From Ipomoea triloba (Eukaryota > Streptophyta > Magnoliopsida > Solanales > Convolvulaceae), in assembly GCF_003576645.1 (NCBI RefSeq), contig NC_044929.1, forward strand, positions 20,571,570-20,635,569: DNA of 64,000 nucleotides, given 5' to 3'. The notes under the pieces are model-generated. The model was not told the DNA's origin. It saw nothing but the letters and a program-made list of their open reading frames with translations, and made no database searches. Both the position numbers and the translations under genes were made by a program. Shown piece after piece: positions 44,082-57,600 of the stretch. Numbering within the stretch: the first letter of the stretch is position 1; each line of letters starts with the position of its first letter.

Positions 44082-45900
44082 ATTTTGGGTTTTGGGCTTC
44101 TAGATGTTGGACTGTGTGGATTAGACATTAGAGAATCAAGTTTGCCAACTATCATCCAATAAAATTCAAAACTATCCTGAGCACAGCTCAACTGATCAAT
44201 CAACTTAAAATAATTTCATAATTTTTATTTATAATGGTGAGATGCAAGTCATCAGGTTTGGGTTAATAATACGGAAAAACCTTTGTTTTTCTTCGATCAG
44301 CAGAAGAACCTGACTTTTTATTATATTAGTACGTAAAGCGCTATCTAGCACCCAACCTATACAAAGGTTAATTAAAATTGCCCGTGTCGCGCGCTCAATC
44401 TAGCAATCTTGGACAACTCTTTTGTAATGCTTATAGGCCAGTTGGGACACATTTCACTTACTTCCTCCACCAGTCTCCCTAACAAGATCAATAGGCTAAT
44501 TTAAGGAAGTTGATGTGACTTAGTTGGAAGAAACTTTAATTATTAACTATGTGATTAGGGGTTCAAATCTCATTTTAAGCTCGCACGAGCAACTCAATTG
44601 GTTACAAAGGTGAAGTTTGGGAAAAGAGACTAGGGATCAAATTCGGGGCATGGGCACATTTTGGGAGAAGATTAATAGGCTAATTTTAATTTTGTTTTTT
44701 TACTTTTTTTTTTTTTACCTATAAACTTTATTATATTGATTAACAAATCAATATATAATCAATGTAACAATAACATAACTTCAAAGTGTAACACTTGCGT
44801 GAGACCTTCTCACGGGTCTCAACCCGTGTGACGGATCAGATTTTTATTTAATGAATCGGACCTTTGACCTCATTAATTAAATATCTAACCGTTTCACGGA
44901 TTTGAGACCCGTGAGATAATCTCACACAAGTTTTTGCCAACTTCAAATATTCATGTTATGAAATGAAATAAAGATTTAAAAATATGGTGAATGGCCACAA
45001 ACTTTGGGGGGAGGGGGAATAAAGTGTAATGATGAGTGGTTAGCTACTTTAAAACCTTATTAAGAAAACAAGTCAAAGGCTAATCATAATTAGGGGCAGA
45101 TTGACCAAATTAATCATGATGTGTTCACGATGATTGGTAGGGGACTATAGCCCGTTGACAGCAACATGAGTCATGGAATAGAATCCCATTATTATTATAT
45201 TGCTAATTACACAAATGTCACTAACATAAATAGTCTCAAATACTACAAAACACACTTAGTGGTGTAGCAAAAACACTTAAGCCCCCATTGACTAATGGTC
45301 ATTTGTTTTGTGGCATTGGGGTCCACCCTAGCTACCTCTAATTCAGACTCAATATATACATATTTCATTGTATTAATCATTTTTGTCTTTTGAGTCTTAC
45401 AAATATTAAAATATACTCCCACTGCTTTAATATGATTGGTGTAATAATATTAGCCCCTACTTACATAATTATATGGATTTTGATTATAGATTAGTATTGT
45501 GGATATAGCTTGTATTTAGAGAAGACCATCAATACAAATGAAATTGGATACTTGTGCCACGAAAGAGGTACTTGATCGAGTGATTGGAATATGATTTTCG
45601 TATTTAAAATCATGTGTTCAATTATTGTCAACATTCTCTCGGTCAAGCCCATCACACCAGTGTAATTTATGAATTATTACACATAAACGAGATTTAATTT
45701 ACTCAATGTATCTTATCAGGTACCAGTTGCAAGTTTTCTCGTCACCAAAAAATCCTATCATAGCCGCCAACTCATACTTCTCCTTAAACAAATACAACCA
45801 AAACAAACAAAACAAAATAAAATAAATAAATGGGACTTGTTTAAATTTTATTATAATTATTATTTGTTTTTTAATTAGAAAATAAAATAAAATAGAAAGA
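44082..45900. other. Intergenic between GIL1-like and MYB genes
   Basis: No gene. Contains the 3' flank of the GIL1-like gene, an intact small MITE (44789-44935) and a SINE copy at about 45560-45735 ('tgatcgagtgattggaatatg' head, 'tctcggtcaagcccatca' body). Confidence 0.6.
44789..44935. mobile_element. Small MITE, intact copy
   Basis: The ends 'taacacttgcgtgagacctt' and 'aatctcacacaagtttttg' are inverted repeats continuing into 'ctcacgggtctcaa / ttgagacccgtgag'. About 147 bp. Other copies are split (27773-28487 and 42215-43230). The superfamily is not set. Confidence 0.8.
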
Positions 45901-46705
45901 CTACAATGAGTGAGTAATATAATAAGTGAACTTTTTTGCTATCAGTTTGTAGTATCACCATTCACCAAAACTCCATTCTCAACCAATCACAACTCACCAG
46001 TCACCACCATCTTCAGCCCAGCCCTCTGTTTTACAGCTCCCTCCCTGTCTCTCTCCAAAGATTTTTCTTCACAGAAAGTGAATAATAATTCCAGAGATTC
46101 ATTGCTTGGAGCTCTCTGCTTTCTTTATTGCTCCCAATCTGGCCATCTTTTTCTTCTTGCTTTCTGGCCTTTTGTTTTTCTTTTTATCATACATCAAGGG
46201 GGAAAAGGTAGTAATTGTAGCAAACTTTCCCACTTTTCTCTCTACAAAACCCCAGCCTCAAGCTTCTCAGAAACTCACAGTTTTGTTTCAGCTGTCTTCT
46301 GTTACAAAATTCTGGAAAGTTCTATTTTTTTGTTTGGGGGGGGGGTGGTTTATCCTTTTTTAATTCTGGGATTTTGGTCGTTTCAAACAAATCTTAGTGT
46401 AAATTTCTTGTATTTGGATTCTGTAATCAGTTGTTTTCAAGATTTTTTTTATTTGATTTGGAAAAGGTGGTCTTTTTTAGATTCCTCATTGAAGGGGGTG
46501 GATAGAATTAAAAAGAAAAAGAAAGAAATGGGTAAAATATTCTGATTCTCCTCTCCAAATGCTTCTTGATTAAACACTGATATTGCCATTGTGGAACCTC
46601 CATCTCTCTTTCTTCACTGCTATCAACAATGGAAAATCTCTGATTCTTTCTTCTTTTTTTGTTAATCTGTGAAATTTGGGTTTTTTTTTTTTTTCTTTTT
46701 TCTTG

Positions 46706-48274
46706 ATGAAGTGGGAGATGGGGATTCTGTCACCGGATTCATCTTATCTGTCAAGCTCAAGCTGGTTTCATGAAGGAACAAAATGGAGTCCGGCAGAGAA
46801 CAAGGCGTTTGAGAAGGCTCTTGCTTTGTACGACAAGGACACGCCGGACCGGTGGGAGAGGGTGGCGGAGATGGTGCCCGGAAAGACGGTGGGGGATGTT
46901 ATCCGGCAGTACAAGGAATTGGAAGATGATGTTACCAGCATAGAGGCTGGTCTCATGGATTTGATTCCCATTCCTGATTATACCACTTCTTCACCTTTTA
47001 CATTGGAATGGGGTGGTGCCCACCGCCCGGCTTTTGTCGCCGGAGGAGGGAAGAGACCGCCGGCGAACCGGGCCCCGGAGCATGAACGGAAGAAGGGTGT
47101 TCCATGGACTGAAGAAGAACACAAGTGAGTTATAAACAGACATTAAAGTTCCTTCCTTTAACTTTTGATAGCAATTCTTGATCATGTCTTTTGGACTAAC
47201 ATTTGAGTGGTGCGGAAACCCACGGTCACTGCCCAAAGGGTACGTATTGAGTAACGAGCTGTGGCCCGGAACTCAAGGCAAATCAGTCTAGATTGTCAGC
47301 TAACGGCCTCAAACGAAGAAGGCCAATAGGTAAATCCATCCAAGGGTGTGTATTGAGTAACGAGCAATGGTCCGGACCTCAAGGAGGTAAATCAGTCTAG
47401 ATTGTCAGCTGACGGCCTCAAACAAAAAAGGCCAATAGGTAAATCCGCTCGAGGGTGTGTATTGAGTAACGAGTAGTGGCCCGGACCTCAAGGAGGTAAA
47501 TCAATCTAGGTTGTCCATAGCTGACTAATTTGGCTGGGGTTGCCAACCTTTTGGACTAACATTTATGTATGTACATTGAACAACCTAGTTATAATCAAAT
47601 AATATGTCACATTCATTAAACTTGTGTATAAGTTGACAAGGAGTAATAGTTTTGAATGTAAGATACTAGAGGAAATGCATCTGAATACTAGGTTTTAGGT
47701 ATTGTTGTTTATGATGTGGTTTAGTACTGATCTGATGCAGATCTGCAGTCATGGAATTGATCACAAGGTTTTTGAATGATTTTGTTGTGGCAGGTTGTTT
47801 CTGATGGGGCTAAAGAAGCATGGGAAAGGGGATTGGAGGAACATTTCGCGAAATTTCGTGATTACAAGAACCCCAACACAAGTAGCCAGCCATGCCCAGA
47901 AGTTCTTCATCAGGCAGAATTCAGGAGGGAAGGACAAGAGAAGAGCTAGCATTCATGACATAACCACAGTGAGCATTGATGAGCACCAGATGGCTTCACC
48001 CGACACCAAGAAGCGCTGCGATGATTCCCCGGATCAGGCAGGCGTGGCGCTATCCCAGCCACAGCAGCAGCCTGATTCTGGTGTGCACAAAAGGCCCTTT
48101 TCGTGGAATCATCAGGGAAACATTGGGATGGCTATAAGTGGATTCAGCTCAGCGTCGCCTGGGAATTTGTTCGCGTATGCGTTTGGGCCTCAAACGATTC
48201 ACGAATCCATCTTTGGGTCTCAAACTATGGCTTTCCCAATACAGTCAGCTGCACAGCAATACCCTTTTGCTTGA
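46706..48274 (+). CDS. DIVARICATA-like MYB transcription factor
   Basis: Two exons, 46706-47124 and 47794-48274 (donor ACAA|GTGAGT, acceptor tgtggcag), 299 residues. The start [10 protein letters not shown] is preferred over ATG 46718 because many relatives begin MKWEME. The first MYB/SANT domain is at about residues 25-75 ([20 protein letters not shown], then [17 protein letters not shown]). A link rich in Ser/Pro/Gly follows, and the second MYB repeat is at about 132-180 ([20 protein letters not shown]), ending SHAQKFF in place of the usual SHAQKYF. After it come [14 protein letters not shown] and a Gln-rich tail. Such proteins are nuclear DNA-binding factors acting in flower asymmetry (DIVARICATA) or in stress and development; the target is unknown here. 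A 5' leader rich in T and CT lies upstream (about 45950-46700). Confidence 0.93.
47230..47520. repeat. ~110-bp tandem repeat in the MYB intron
   Basis: Nearly three copies of a unit starting 'gggtgtgtattgagtaacgag' and containing 'gtcagctgacggcctcaaac', at about 47238, 47344 and 47453. The copies differ at scattered positions. Confidence 0.85.
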
Positions 48275-49900
48275 AATGGGATTTCTGCTAGAAAACCAGA
48301 GCTGAATTGAACAAGAAATGGTTTTATGAAGTTTACAACCATCTTAGTCTTCTGCTTTTGTTATTTGTTTTTTTGTTTTTTTACTGTCACTTTCCTATTT
48401 GCCCTGTGAATATGTTGTTTTGTTGCCTTTTGGTTTAGTCTTCAGTAAGGATGTGTTTGTTTGTAGGAAGTGCAGACCATATGGAAATGCCATATTGAAA
48501 ATGAAACATCTCACTGGGGGGGTACTGTTTTTGTGTACTTTGAGAAGACACTATTGGATGTAATGTTAGTGGGCACCTTATGGTTCTCAACAAAGCTTTT
48601 TGCAAATGATATAATTAACTGGTTCAGGGCTAAAGAGCCACCCACAATTTGCCTGTCACTATCCTTTACTCTTTTTGTATATTCACCAAGCCCTCTTAGA
48701 TCAGGAATTTTTATGGCATTCACTAGATTCAACAACATCAACCTTGATAACACCCCATCATAAGCATCGCGGTATGCGAAACGCTAAGAATTGAATCTGT
48801 AACCTCACAAAGACACTGTCATCTATCGGCTTGCCCTTGGCCATATCCACCGTCAAACGGGTAGACAACCTATGCAATTTCGCTTAGATCTAAATGCTAG
48901 CTTTGGGGGCAACTGGGCAACGCTAAGCCAAGTTATGTTGTTGACTACAACCACAATTAACCTTCTTGGTTTGAGCCGATCAGCAATGGGATAAGTTACT
49001 TTACCTCCATGTTATTTTTTGCCAGCTAGGATCACAATACGTGGTTTACCTAGTGCAGTGTAGCGATTGCAGGTGCAATTTTACTTAGATCCGAATACTA
49101 GTTGTTTAGCTGATCACGAAACGTAAGTATAATTCCTTCATAATACACACTTTAACCGACGTGGAGTTTATAAAGTAACACACAACTAACACGATATCAC
49201 AGTCAAAAGTTATGGAACATTGTCACACCTAAGATCAAAACAAGCAAGTAATTGATGGAGCTAGCAACAAAATTAGCAAGGGAATTGAATGATTGAGTTG
49301 TGAGTGTTAATGATGGTAAGGAAAGCAGTATATTTATTGGCACTACTTTTGGAGGATATATATTACTGTTTGGAATTCCGGTACAAGTCTTCCACTTTAG
49401 CCAACAACACCCTTTTTCACTTTATTATTAAGCAACTTGTTGGAAGTACTTGTCTTTGAACCAATGGCAATGGGGGAGAAGCAATTTGATGCTTTAGTAC
49501 AAATTGGCCTCGTCACAAACCACTCCTTTCCTGCACCTCCACACCACCAAACTCTCAATTATACAAAATTGTATATTATTGTTTAAATCTAACTCATTGA
49601 CACAATATCAAACATGTTTCAAGCTGACAAAACTTATACTATTTATACAATGTTCATAGGTATCATATTTTGTCGTTGATTATACATTAAGGGAGCATTT
49701 AGTTAAGGCAATATAAGATTACATAGGTAATGTAAGTTAGTAGTATTATATTACCTTGTTTAGTTCAAGTTATGAGATTATCTGCTAATGTTATATTACT
49801 ATGTGATCGGAATGTTTCAAGTAAACGTGATTACCTCTACTTTCTTAGTTAATCTAAAATTGTCTTGAAATATTCTAATTTTGTCCTTATTAACTAGTCC
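48275..49900. other. Intergenic downstream of MYB gene
   Basis: No gene. The first 250 bases are the MYB 3' untranslated region. A diverged dispersed repeat ('cttcttggtttgagccgatcagc...ggtttacctagtgcagtg') covers about 48935-49125. The rest is unremarkable. Confidence 0.6.
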
Positions 49901-49910
49901 TTAAATAATA

Positions 49911-50349
49911 GGGATAAACTACAAATAAGCCATCGTGCTATTTGGGAACAAGCAATTAGGTCATCGAACTCGAATAACCCCCAAATAAGCCACCGAACTC
50001 AGAAAAATAAAGCAATTAAGCCACTAAAACCGGAAAAAAGAGCAATTAACTTATTTTTAAAATTTTCGGCGACAATTTCCAGCACCGACGACCGGGGTCG
50101 TCGGTCGTCGCCAGTGCTTGGAGAAGGCGACCAGAAATGGTCGCCCTCGTCGGATATGGCAACCGGTGACAGAAATTGTCGTTGGAAATTTTAAAAATGA
50201 GTTAATTGCTCTCTTAGCTTTTTTCGGTTTCAGTGATTTAATTGCTTTGTTTCTCCGAGTTCGGTGGCTTATTTGGAGTTATATATTCAAGTTCGATGGC
50301 CTAATTGCTTGTTCCCAAATAGTACGATGACTTATTTGTAGTTTATCCC
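49911..50349. mobile_element. Mutator-like fold-back MITE
   Basis: 439 bp; the ends GGGATAAACTACAAATAAG and CTTATTTGTAGTTTATCCC are perfect inverted repeats, extending imperfectly to about 180 bp on each side. TAAATAATA at 49902-49910 and 50350-50358 is a 9-bp target duplication. The middle has GTCGTCGG-type palindromes. No coding capacity. Confidence 0.88.
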
Positions 50350-50466
50350 TAAATAATATACAAGATAATCTTATATTTTCAAAATCTCACATACATCACC
50401 TTTCAAGAGGTAATTATATTATCTAAGGTAATCTCACATTCCGTGAATCAGATACTCCCAAACATT

Positions 50467-50751
50467 TAGGGCTGTTAGCGAACAGAGTTTTCGACAAACT
50501 ACTCGTGTTCGAGCTCGGTAAGCATTCGTTTATGTTCGTTTATTAAGGTAAACGAACATTAACAAACAAAATTTAGAGCTCGATTAATAAACGAACAGAG
50601 TCTGAACAGTGGTAAGCTCGTTTGCTAAGTGTTCGCGAACAAGCTCATTTGTTTTCGTTTAGTAGTGTTCGTGAACAAGCTCGTTTGTGTTCGTTTAGTA
50701 GTGTTGGCGAACAAGCTCGTTTAGTGTTTGTTAATTAATGTTCGCGAACAT

Positions 50752-50789
<38 letters not shown>

Positions 50790-51113
50790 GTTCGTGAAAA
50801 TGTGAATGCAGATTATTTATTGTTCGCGAACAAATTGTGTTCATGAACATGTGCAGGTGTTTGGTTATTAAGTGTTCACGAACGTTCATGAACGTAAATG
50901 AACATGTTTGTGAACGTGTTTGTTAACGTTAACGAACACGTTCGTGAACATGTTCGCGAACGTTAACGAACACTAACGAACGCTTAACAAACGAACACGA
51001 ACAGGATTTTCAAAAACCTTAACAAACGAACACGAACACGAACACCCCAAATTCCTTAACAAACGAACACGAACAGCCTCCGTTCGTTTATGTTCGATTC
51101 GTTAACAGCCCTA
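50467..51113. mobile_element. Non-autonomous hAT-type element, copy 2
   Basis: 647 bp; the ends TAGGGCTGTTAGCGAAC and GTTCGATTCGTTAACAGCCCTA are flanked by the perfect octamer CAAACATT (50459-50466 and 51114-51121). The sequence is the reverse orientation of 3259-4271 without the insert. The interior is a run of TTCG/CGAAC palindromic motifs with a TA run at about 50757-50786. Confidence 0.88.
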
Positions 51114-51121
51114 CAAACATT

Positions 51122-53890
51122 ATTTAACTCGACGGTGAGATTAAACTAGTATAATTGAACTTCTGATGAAATTGATAAGCTGAAGTACATTTATGGATGA
51201 AAACTTCAAATGTTTCCTTAGTAGAAGGTGAGTATGAATTCCACTAATGAGAAGCATCATATTCTTAACCCCCAAAACCCCAACCCTTTCCCCACTGCCA
51301 ACCCTTTCTTCCCTTTTTTTCTTGAGGTGCAATCTTTTTCTTCTTTATGAGATCTTTCTCATGCCACCTTTGTCAATGAACACAAGATCCTACTCATAAA
51401 AAAAAAGTATTTATTAGTGATTACATTAAGATTACAAAGTAAGATTCTCAATCCCTAGATTTTATACATTAAAATATATGATTTCCCTACATTATGACCA
51501 ACTCATTATAACTTGTATTTCAATTGAAAAAGTCTCTCACACATACTCTAAAGTAATGTATGTGCCAAGCATCTTGTGCTTAGATGGCATGTAGTGATTT
51601 TTCCATTTGGGTCATGAGATCGAGCCTTAGTCGGTGTTGACTCTTTGTGCTTCACAGGTTGAAAAAATACATATATTTAAGACAGATACTACTTTAAAGG
51701 AAAATAGTACTTTTAGTCCTTACCAATACTAATTAAAGTAAAATAGTACATTTAGTCCCTCAATTATTTGTGACATAAATTTATTAGTATTCAATTATTA
51801 TTGAGTGGCTGTTTTGGTCCCTTTAGAACCAAATAAGCCACTTTTTTTTTTAATATCGTAGCCACTATTTGAGAGAAGGGCCTGACCTGGACAAGTATAG
51901 GTTGAACCCTTGCACAGGACCCTTGTTTGGATGGACCACCCTATATATATGTATGATATAGATATATGTATAAGTAACATGCATACACTTCAACTAAAGA
52001 TGGAATAGTTTATAAGTTGGTAGTTGGTAGGCTATATACTTATTATTTTAAGGGTCAAGGGATCAATACCTATTCATTACACCTTTATACATTTTACCCT
52101 TAATTACATTCATGTGTAATTTTGTGAGCTTTTATAATGAGTTATGAATTGAAAAAGTTAATTAATTTGATTAATTAATTTGTACGAAATGTATTTAATG
52201 ATTTCCTTATTAAAAATATTTAAAAAGATATTTTTTTATGGATCCTTTAATCCATGTAATCTAGAAATTTTTATTATGCGTCATTGTATTCAAATTACTC
52301 CAAAAAAACTCGAAATTAATCTAGCTAAAAGAAAAAAAAAATATTTATAAATATCATATCAATTTAGAAGATGTGTGATTTATAATGTGTTTTATATTCA
52401 AATTATTTTATCTAATTAATTATGTTTCATATTTTGTTATGAATATTTTTTATCGTGTTTTGAAATATTTTAATTTTTCTCTCCAATCAAAAATATTTTT
52501 AGCTCTGATTTTAAATTGTTTATTTATTTTTATAAAATATAATTATTTATTTATGAAGACATTGATGTGACTTTTTGTTATTTTGCATTTAAGAAAGCAC
52601 CTAGCTAAATTTTTTTTCCACGATTATTATTGTATATGTAAAATTGTTAAGAATTCGCGAATTAAAATTCATCCTGAATTGTGAATTCCCCCTAGCCCCA
52701 GGACTCATTAGTCAATCATGGTGGGACTGCTGCCTAAACCATTCTCATGTGCACAAACCCCGTCGACACATCAGTGATCAAACCCAAAATGATTGTTTTG
52801 CGATCTTAAGATAGTGTGCCAACCAACTTTAATATAAAATTTAATAATGAATGGACCCCAAAAGTTGAGCACTGTGTATGTAGCCTTTGCCATTTGGCCC
52901 TGTCCGTGGAGACAAACAACATTAACTTTAATTTTTTTACTCCATCAGGCAGCACCACATGTCACAACTTGTACTCATGTTGTGTTGTTACTATGCTTTG
53001 ATGCCGTTCCTATGGTGCCAATTCTAATTTCAATCTTCTTTTCATGTTTTATTTTGATCGGACTACAGATAACATCTTTTATGTGATTGAACACATATAT
53101 AGATAGTAAGAAAGAAGGATGAAAGATAATGATTCAGGTCGTCGGTAGTTCGTGTTGTGACGCTCGTGTTGTTGAGAACATTTCATGTGAGTCAAACACG
53201 GAATCTTGTAAAATACGAACTAATCATTAATGGAATTTACATATCAGATAATTATGTTGAGAATATATAAAGGAATAAGTTTACCATACAAAAAATATAC
53301 ATAGCTCAGCAGAAACCTAATGTGCATTGTCACTATAACACCATAAATGCATATGGAGGCACACATGCATTCACGTATGAGCAACTTATACTAGTTTATC
53401 AGTACTTTCTGATAGTGACAGCGGACTTTCCCGTAAATACATCTGGACCAAACACTATTATGCATAGAATAAATTTTATGTGAAACTATCTCACGCTTTT
53501 TAGTTAAAATGTTATAATTTTTTATGGATAAGTCACATTTAGTTCTATGCTTTTATACTCTAGCTCGAGCTAGAAAATTTTCTATCACATATAGAGATTA
53601 TTTGATAGCTTTTGTCTTTTTTTCATGTCATTATACATTTAATATTAAATTTTATTCCAAATAAATCATCTTGTGGTGACGTCAGCGTGACAGCTTTAAG
53701 TTGCTAGCTCAGGCTTTGTTACATCAAATGACACCACTACTCAGCCACCACAACCATTACTGCAACTTGCACCTCCAATGAAATTTGTGACTTTTGGTGA
53801 ATTTTTATTTCAATTTCCATCCTCTCCACAGCCACTCACGTCCTGACACTTGTCACCCGGCTCACTCTTCTCCTACTTTTTCCCATTTTA
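51122..53890. other. Intergenic
   Basis: No gene recognised. Sequence is AT-rich with no long inverted repeats. The stretch 52680-52990 is richer in GC but gives no convincing coding frame. Confidence 0.55.
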
Positions 53891-53911
53891 TATTTCTAAG
53901 CCAGGGTAATT

Positions 53912-54280
53912 TGATAACCACAAAATTACATCGTATAAGTTATCTATTGACTTTTTTGGTTTGAACTAGTCATAAATTAAGTTGGTTTATCTCTAGAGTT
54001 GCAAAACATACTTCACCTAAAATAAACCTTCGAGTAGTGATTGCGAATTTTTCGTATATTTTATATTTCTAAGCAATGTTGGTAGGACACTTAATTAGTT
54101 TGATAACCATCCACAAAATCACATTGTATGAGTTGTTTATTGACCTTTTTGGTTTGAACTAGTCATCATGTAAGTTGGTTTACCTCTTTGTGATCTTTTG
54201 TTGACTAGAGGAAAAGACTAGAGTCACAAAACAATTTCATTTAAAACATACTTTTGAGTAGTGATTGCGAGTTTTTGATA
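53912..54280. repeat. Two adjacent copies of a diverged dispersed repeat
   Basis: Each copy has 'tttgataacca', 'tattgacctttttggtttgaactagtcat', 'gtaagttggtttacctc' and 'gagtagtgattgcgag'. The family also appears at about 35470-35700, 48935-49125, 57000-57165 and 59065-59220, suggesting an old SINE. Confidence 0.6.
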
Positions 54281-54612
54281 TGTGAAAGAAAAGTGAGTTA
54301 AGAGTCATGGGCTTTGAAAATTCTTGGAATAAAGTTTCAGTCTTTGCATGGGCTGACAGGTCCATTGTTTCTTCACTTATCAGAGGATCCAACCTCTCAT
54401 ATCTTTGCAAGAATCAAAAGACAAACAAACAATCTTACTTTGACATTAATGTAAAAATTGGTAATGTTTCAGTACAAACTGATGAGAATACAGAATCTTT
54501 AAGTTGGCTTCTGCAATTTGAATCAAGAAAATAATGCAGTTAGAAATTACTCCCAACTGAAACAATAAGAGGATAATGTAACATTTTCGGGAATCTCATC
54601 TTTTTTTCCTGG

Positions 54613-57600
54613 TTAGGCTATCAGCCCGAACCCGAAAGGAAACAATGGGTCAATGGGATTCTCTTGAGCATGGACAGGCAGTTGATCAACTGTTCTAAAC
54701 CAAGTCATAGGCAATTTGCCTTGGAATGGATAGTCTCCAAACAGAACATCAGTTATCCCATTTCCTTCACTTCCAGGCAGCCAAGCAGCAACCAGGGACT
54801 CTACCTTATCCAGGACCTGTGGCTCTATAACCATTGGCCTTCCTGAGATCAGAATCATCACTGTGGGAGCCCTGTCTGCAACCAAGCTCGCGATCTCTGG
54901 CCCGTTTAGTGGAATCGTGAGGTGTGGATTGTCGCCCCCGGTTTCAACATAAGGCGGTTCTCCAACAGCCACAATGGCGAAAGCGAAATCCTGTCCATCA
55001 AAGGTTTCTGGTGTAGGATTTGGCTCAAACACTATTTCTGTGCCCTCTCCCATGACTTCTTTGATTGCATCCAAAATGGTTCTCCCTATGGGAAAAAATT
55101 CATCTCGGTTTAGCTATTAAGAGTCACACATCGAAAAATAAAAGAGAAACATATGAGTTTATAAGGTCATGAGTCAGACTAGCTAATTGATTGGATTCAG
55201 TGTTTTAGTGTGGATTGACTGACTCATGTGTATTATAGCCCAGTTAAGTGAACTTAGCCCAATCTTAGATTATAACAAGGTATAATAGAAGAAATATTCA
55301 CCAATTGTGATTCTGCCACTGGATCCCTCCCAAGTAGAAGTCCAGCCACCACATTGGTAACCAAGATCATCACCATGAGTTCCTGCAACAAGGATCTTCT
55401 TGGCATTCTTGTCTAATGGAAGAAATGGTTTCTCGGGATTCTTCCCGTTCTTCAACAGAACCAAGGATTTTCGGACAGCTTCCCGCGCCAGCTCTCTATG
55501 TTCCTGCAACAACATAGTCAGACTTAGAATGTTCCATTTCATAACATTATCCAGATTTTGAAGTAGCAGAGAATAAGAATTGCAAAATTCTAGGGAAAAG
55601 ATGGCAATATCTGGGAATACCTTGCAGCCAACCACTTCTAGTAAAGATCTATCTGCAAATGGATGCTCAAATATTCCCGAGATGAACTTGACCCTCAAGA
55701 TCCTTTCAACAGCGTCGTCAATCCTGGCCATTGGTATCTCCCCCGACTGTGCTAAACACAGCAGCTCATCCAGATATAACTCGAACCTAAAAGGCACCAT
55801 AACCTGCAAGCAGCATTCAAATCGATCAGCATTACGAGACGCCCTAATTAGGTTTTGTAAGGACAAAGCTCAATCTCATCATCTCTACCATATCTATCCC
55901 GGCATTGATTGCAGACAAGATGCATTCGCGGTAATTTGAGCCATAAGGGTCACTAAGCCTATCGACCGCTTCCCAATCTGTTATCAGAAAGCCCTGCAGG
56001 GTATTTCACACAGTTTAGCATATTTATTGTGTCTATGCCAATCAAAATAGGCCGGATCGGAGCTACAAATCTACCTTAAATCCCAGTTTATGTTTCAGAA
56101 TCTCGGTCAGAAAGTGATGGTCAGAGTGCATTTTCCTTCCATTCCAGCTGGAATAGGATGCCATGACAGTACAAACTCCCTGAGATAAGCAGTCCAGATA
56201 TGGTGCCAAGTGAACATTCATTAAATCGTCATATGACGTTATGGCATTTCCTTCGTTTTTGCCTTTATCAGTCCCCCCATCGCCCACGAAATGCTTGGCA
56301 CAACCAACAACTTTGTTTCTGGATACTCAGATAAGGTAAACATTATAATAAGCTGATCATTAACAGACCACATAAATACAACAGCAATAAAAGATCAATG
56401 GCTTTTTCTACCTTCCATCAACAAAAGGGTAGCGATTCGGGTGTCCCTCGGGCACCTGGCCTTGCAAACCTGTAACAAGAGAGCTCAATTTCCTTACAAC
56501 TTCGGTGTCTTCACTGTAACTCTCATAGCATCTTCCCCATCTAGGGTCTCTACTAACCTGTTATCACACAAAAACATGGGAATTCATGAACTCTACGGCG
56601 CCTTCATAACCCGAAATGGAAATGAAAATTGAAGAGAAAATGTGATCTGTCTATCTACAGCAACATAATCTGTCAATCAAGATTCAAGAAGGCCTTGCAT
56701 TAACCACATCATGATATGATGAATCTTTGATTTATATGACAACTCTATATATTATTCATCAAACTGAATCTTAACTTCTTCAGTTTCCAAGAAGGGATAA
56801 TGAGCAGATTTGGGAATTAAAATGAATATAATTCTTGCTACTTACTGCTACACAAGGAGCAAAAGCAAACTGAGCTCCACTAGCCCTGACTTCAAGAGCT
56901 GTTGCTACCCCTATCCTTCTCACTAAATCTTCATCCCTGCAAAAAAGCACATTTCATATCATCAATAAAGCATCAATCCAGGACAACCCAAGCCAAGTTA
57001 GTATGTTTACTTAGTAACTACAAAGTTACAAGTTCGACTATTCATAAGAGTGGCGTATTGACCTCTTGGTTTGACTTGGTCAGCTATGCACAACCTAAGG
57101 TGACAAGACTAGGTTTACCAATACATACATTTGAATAGTAGTTGCAGTTTTCCTAGTCACTCAAATAAAATAATAAGGCATAAAACTTGTTTCAATTTTT
57201 TGTTCATACATTAGGTTTCCATCTTAAGCCCTTAAAATATCTATCCAAGAGTAACTAGAGGAGGTAAATTTGAGACGTCAGTCCCAAGTTCCCACCTCTT
57301 GTCTTTACACTAGGAATCTTAATCTGTCAAGGTCTCTCAATGATCTTGATTTCAGTAAAATCCGAACCCTGCACCGCCACCGGAACAAGACTACTTTAGG
57401 GTGATTGGTCGAATTTTGTCAATATTTCAACATACCTTGTAGCTCCAAGTCCAATATTGTGGGGGAAAATGGTGGCGCCATACACATTATTATTCCCATG
57501 TACTGCATCAACCCCATAGAGCATGGGAATGCCCAGGCGGGTCTCCAGCGCCGCCTTCTGGAACCCATCAATCATGTCCGCCCATTCCTCCGACGCCGCA

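Noticed and set aside
45910..46545. Plus-strand open frame of 211 codons upstream of the MYB gene
   Set aside because: Rich in Phe/Ser/Leu from T- and CT-rich leader sequence, no ATG at its start, and it sits where the MYB 5' untranslated region should be.
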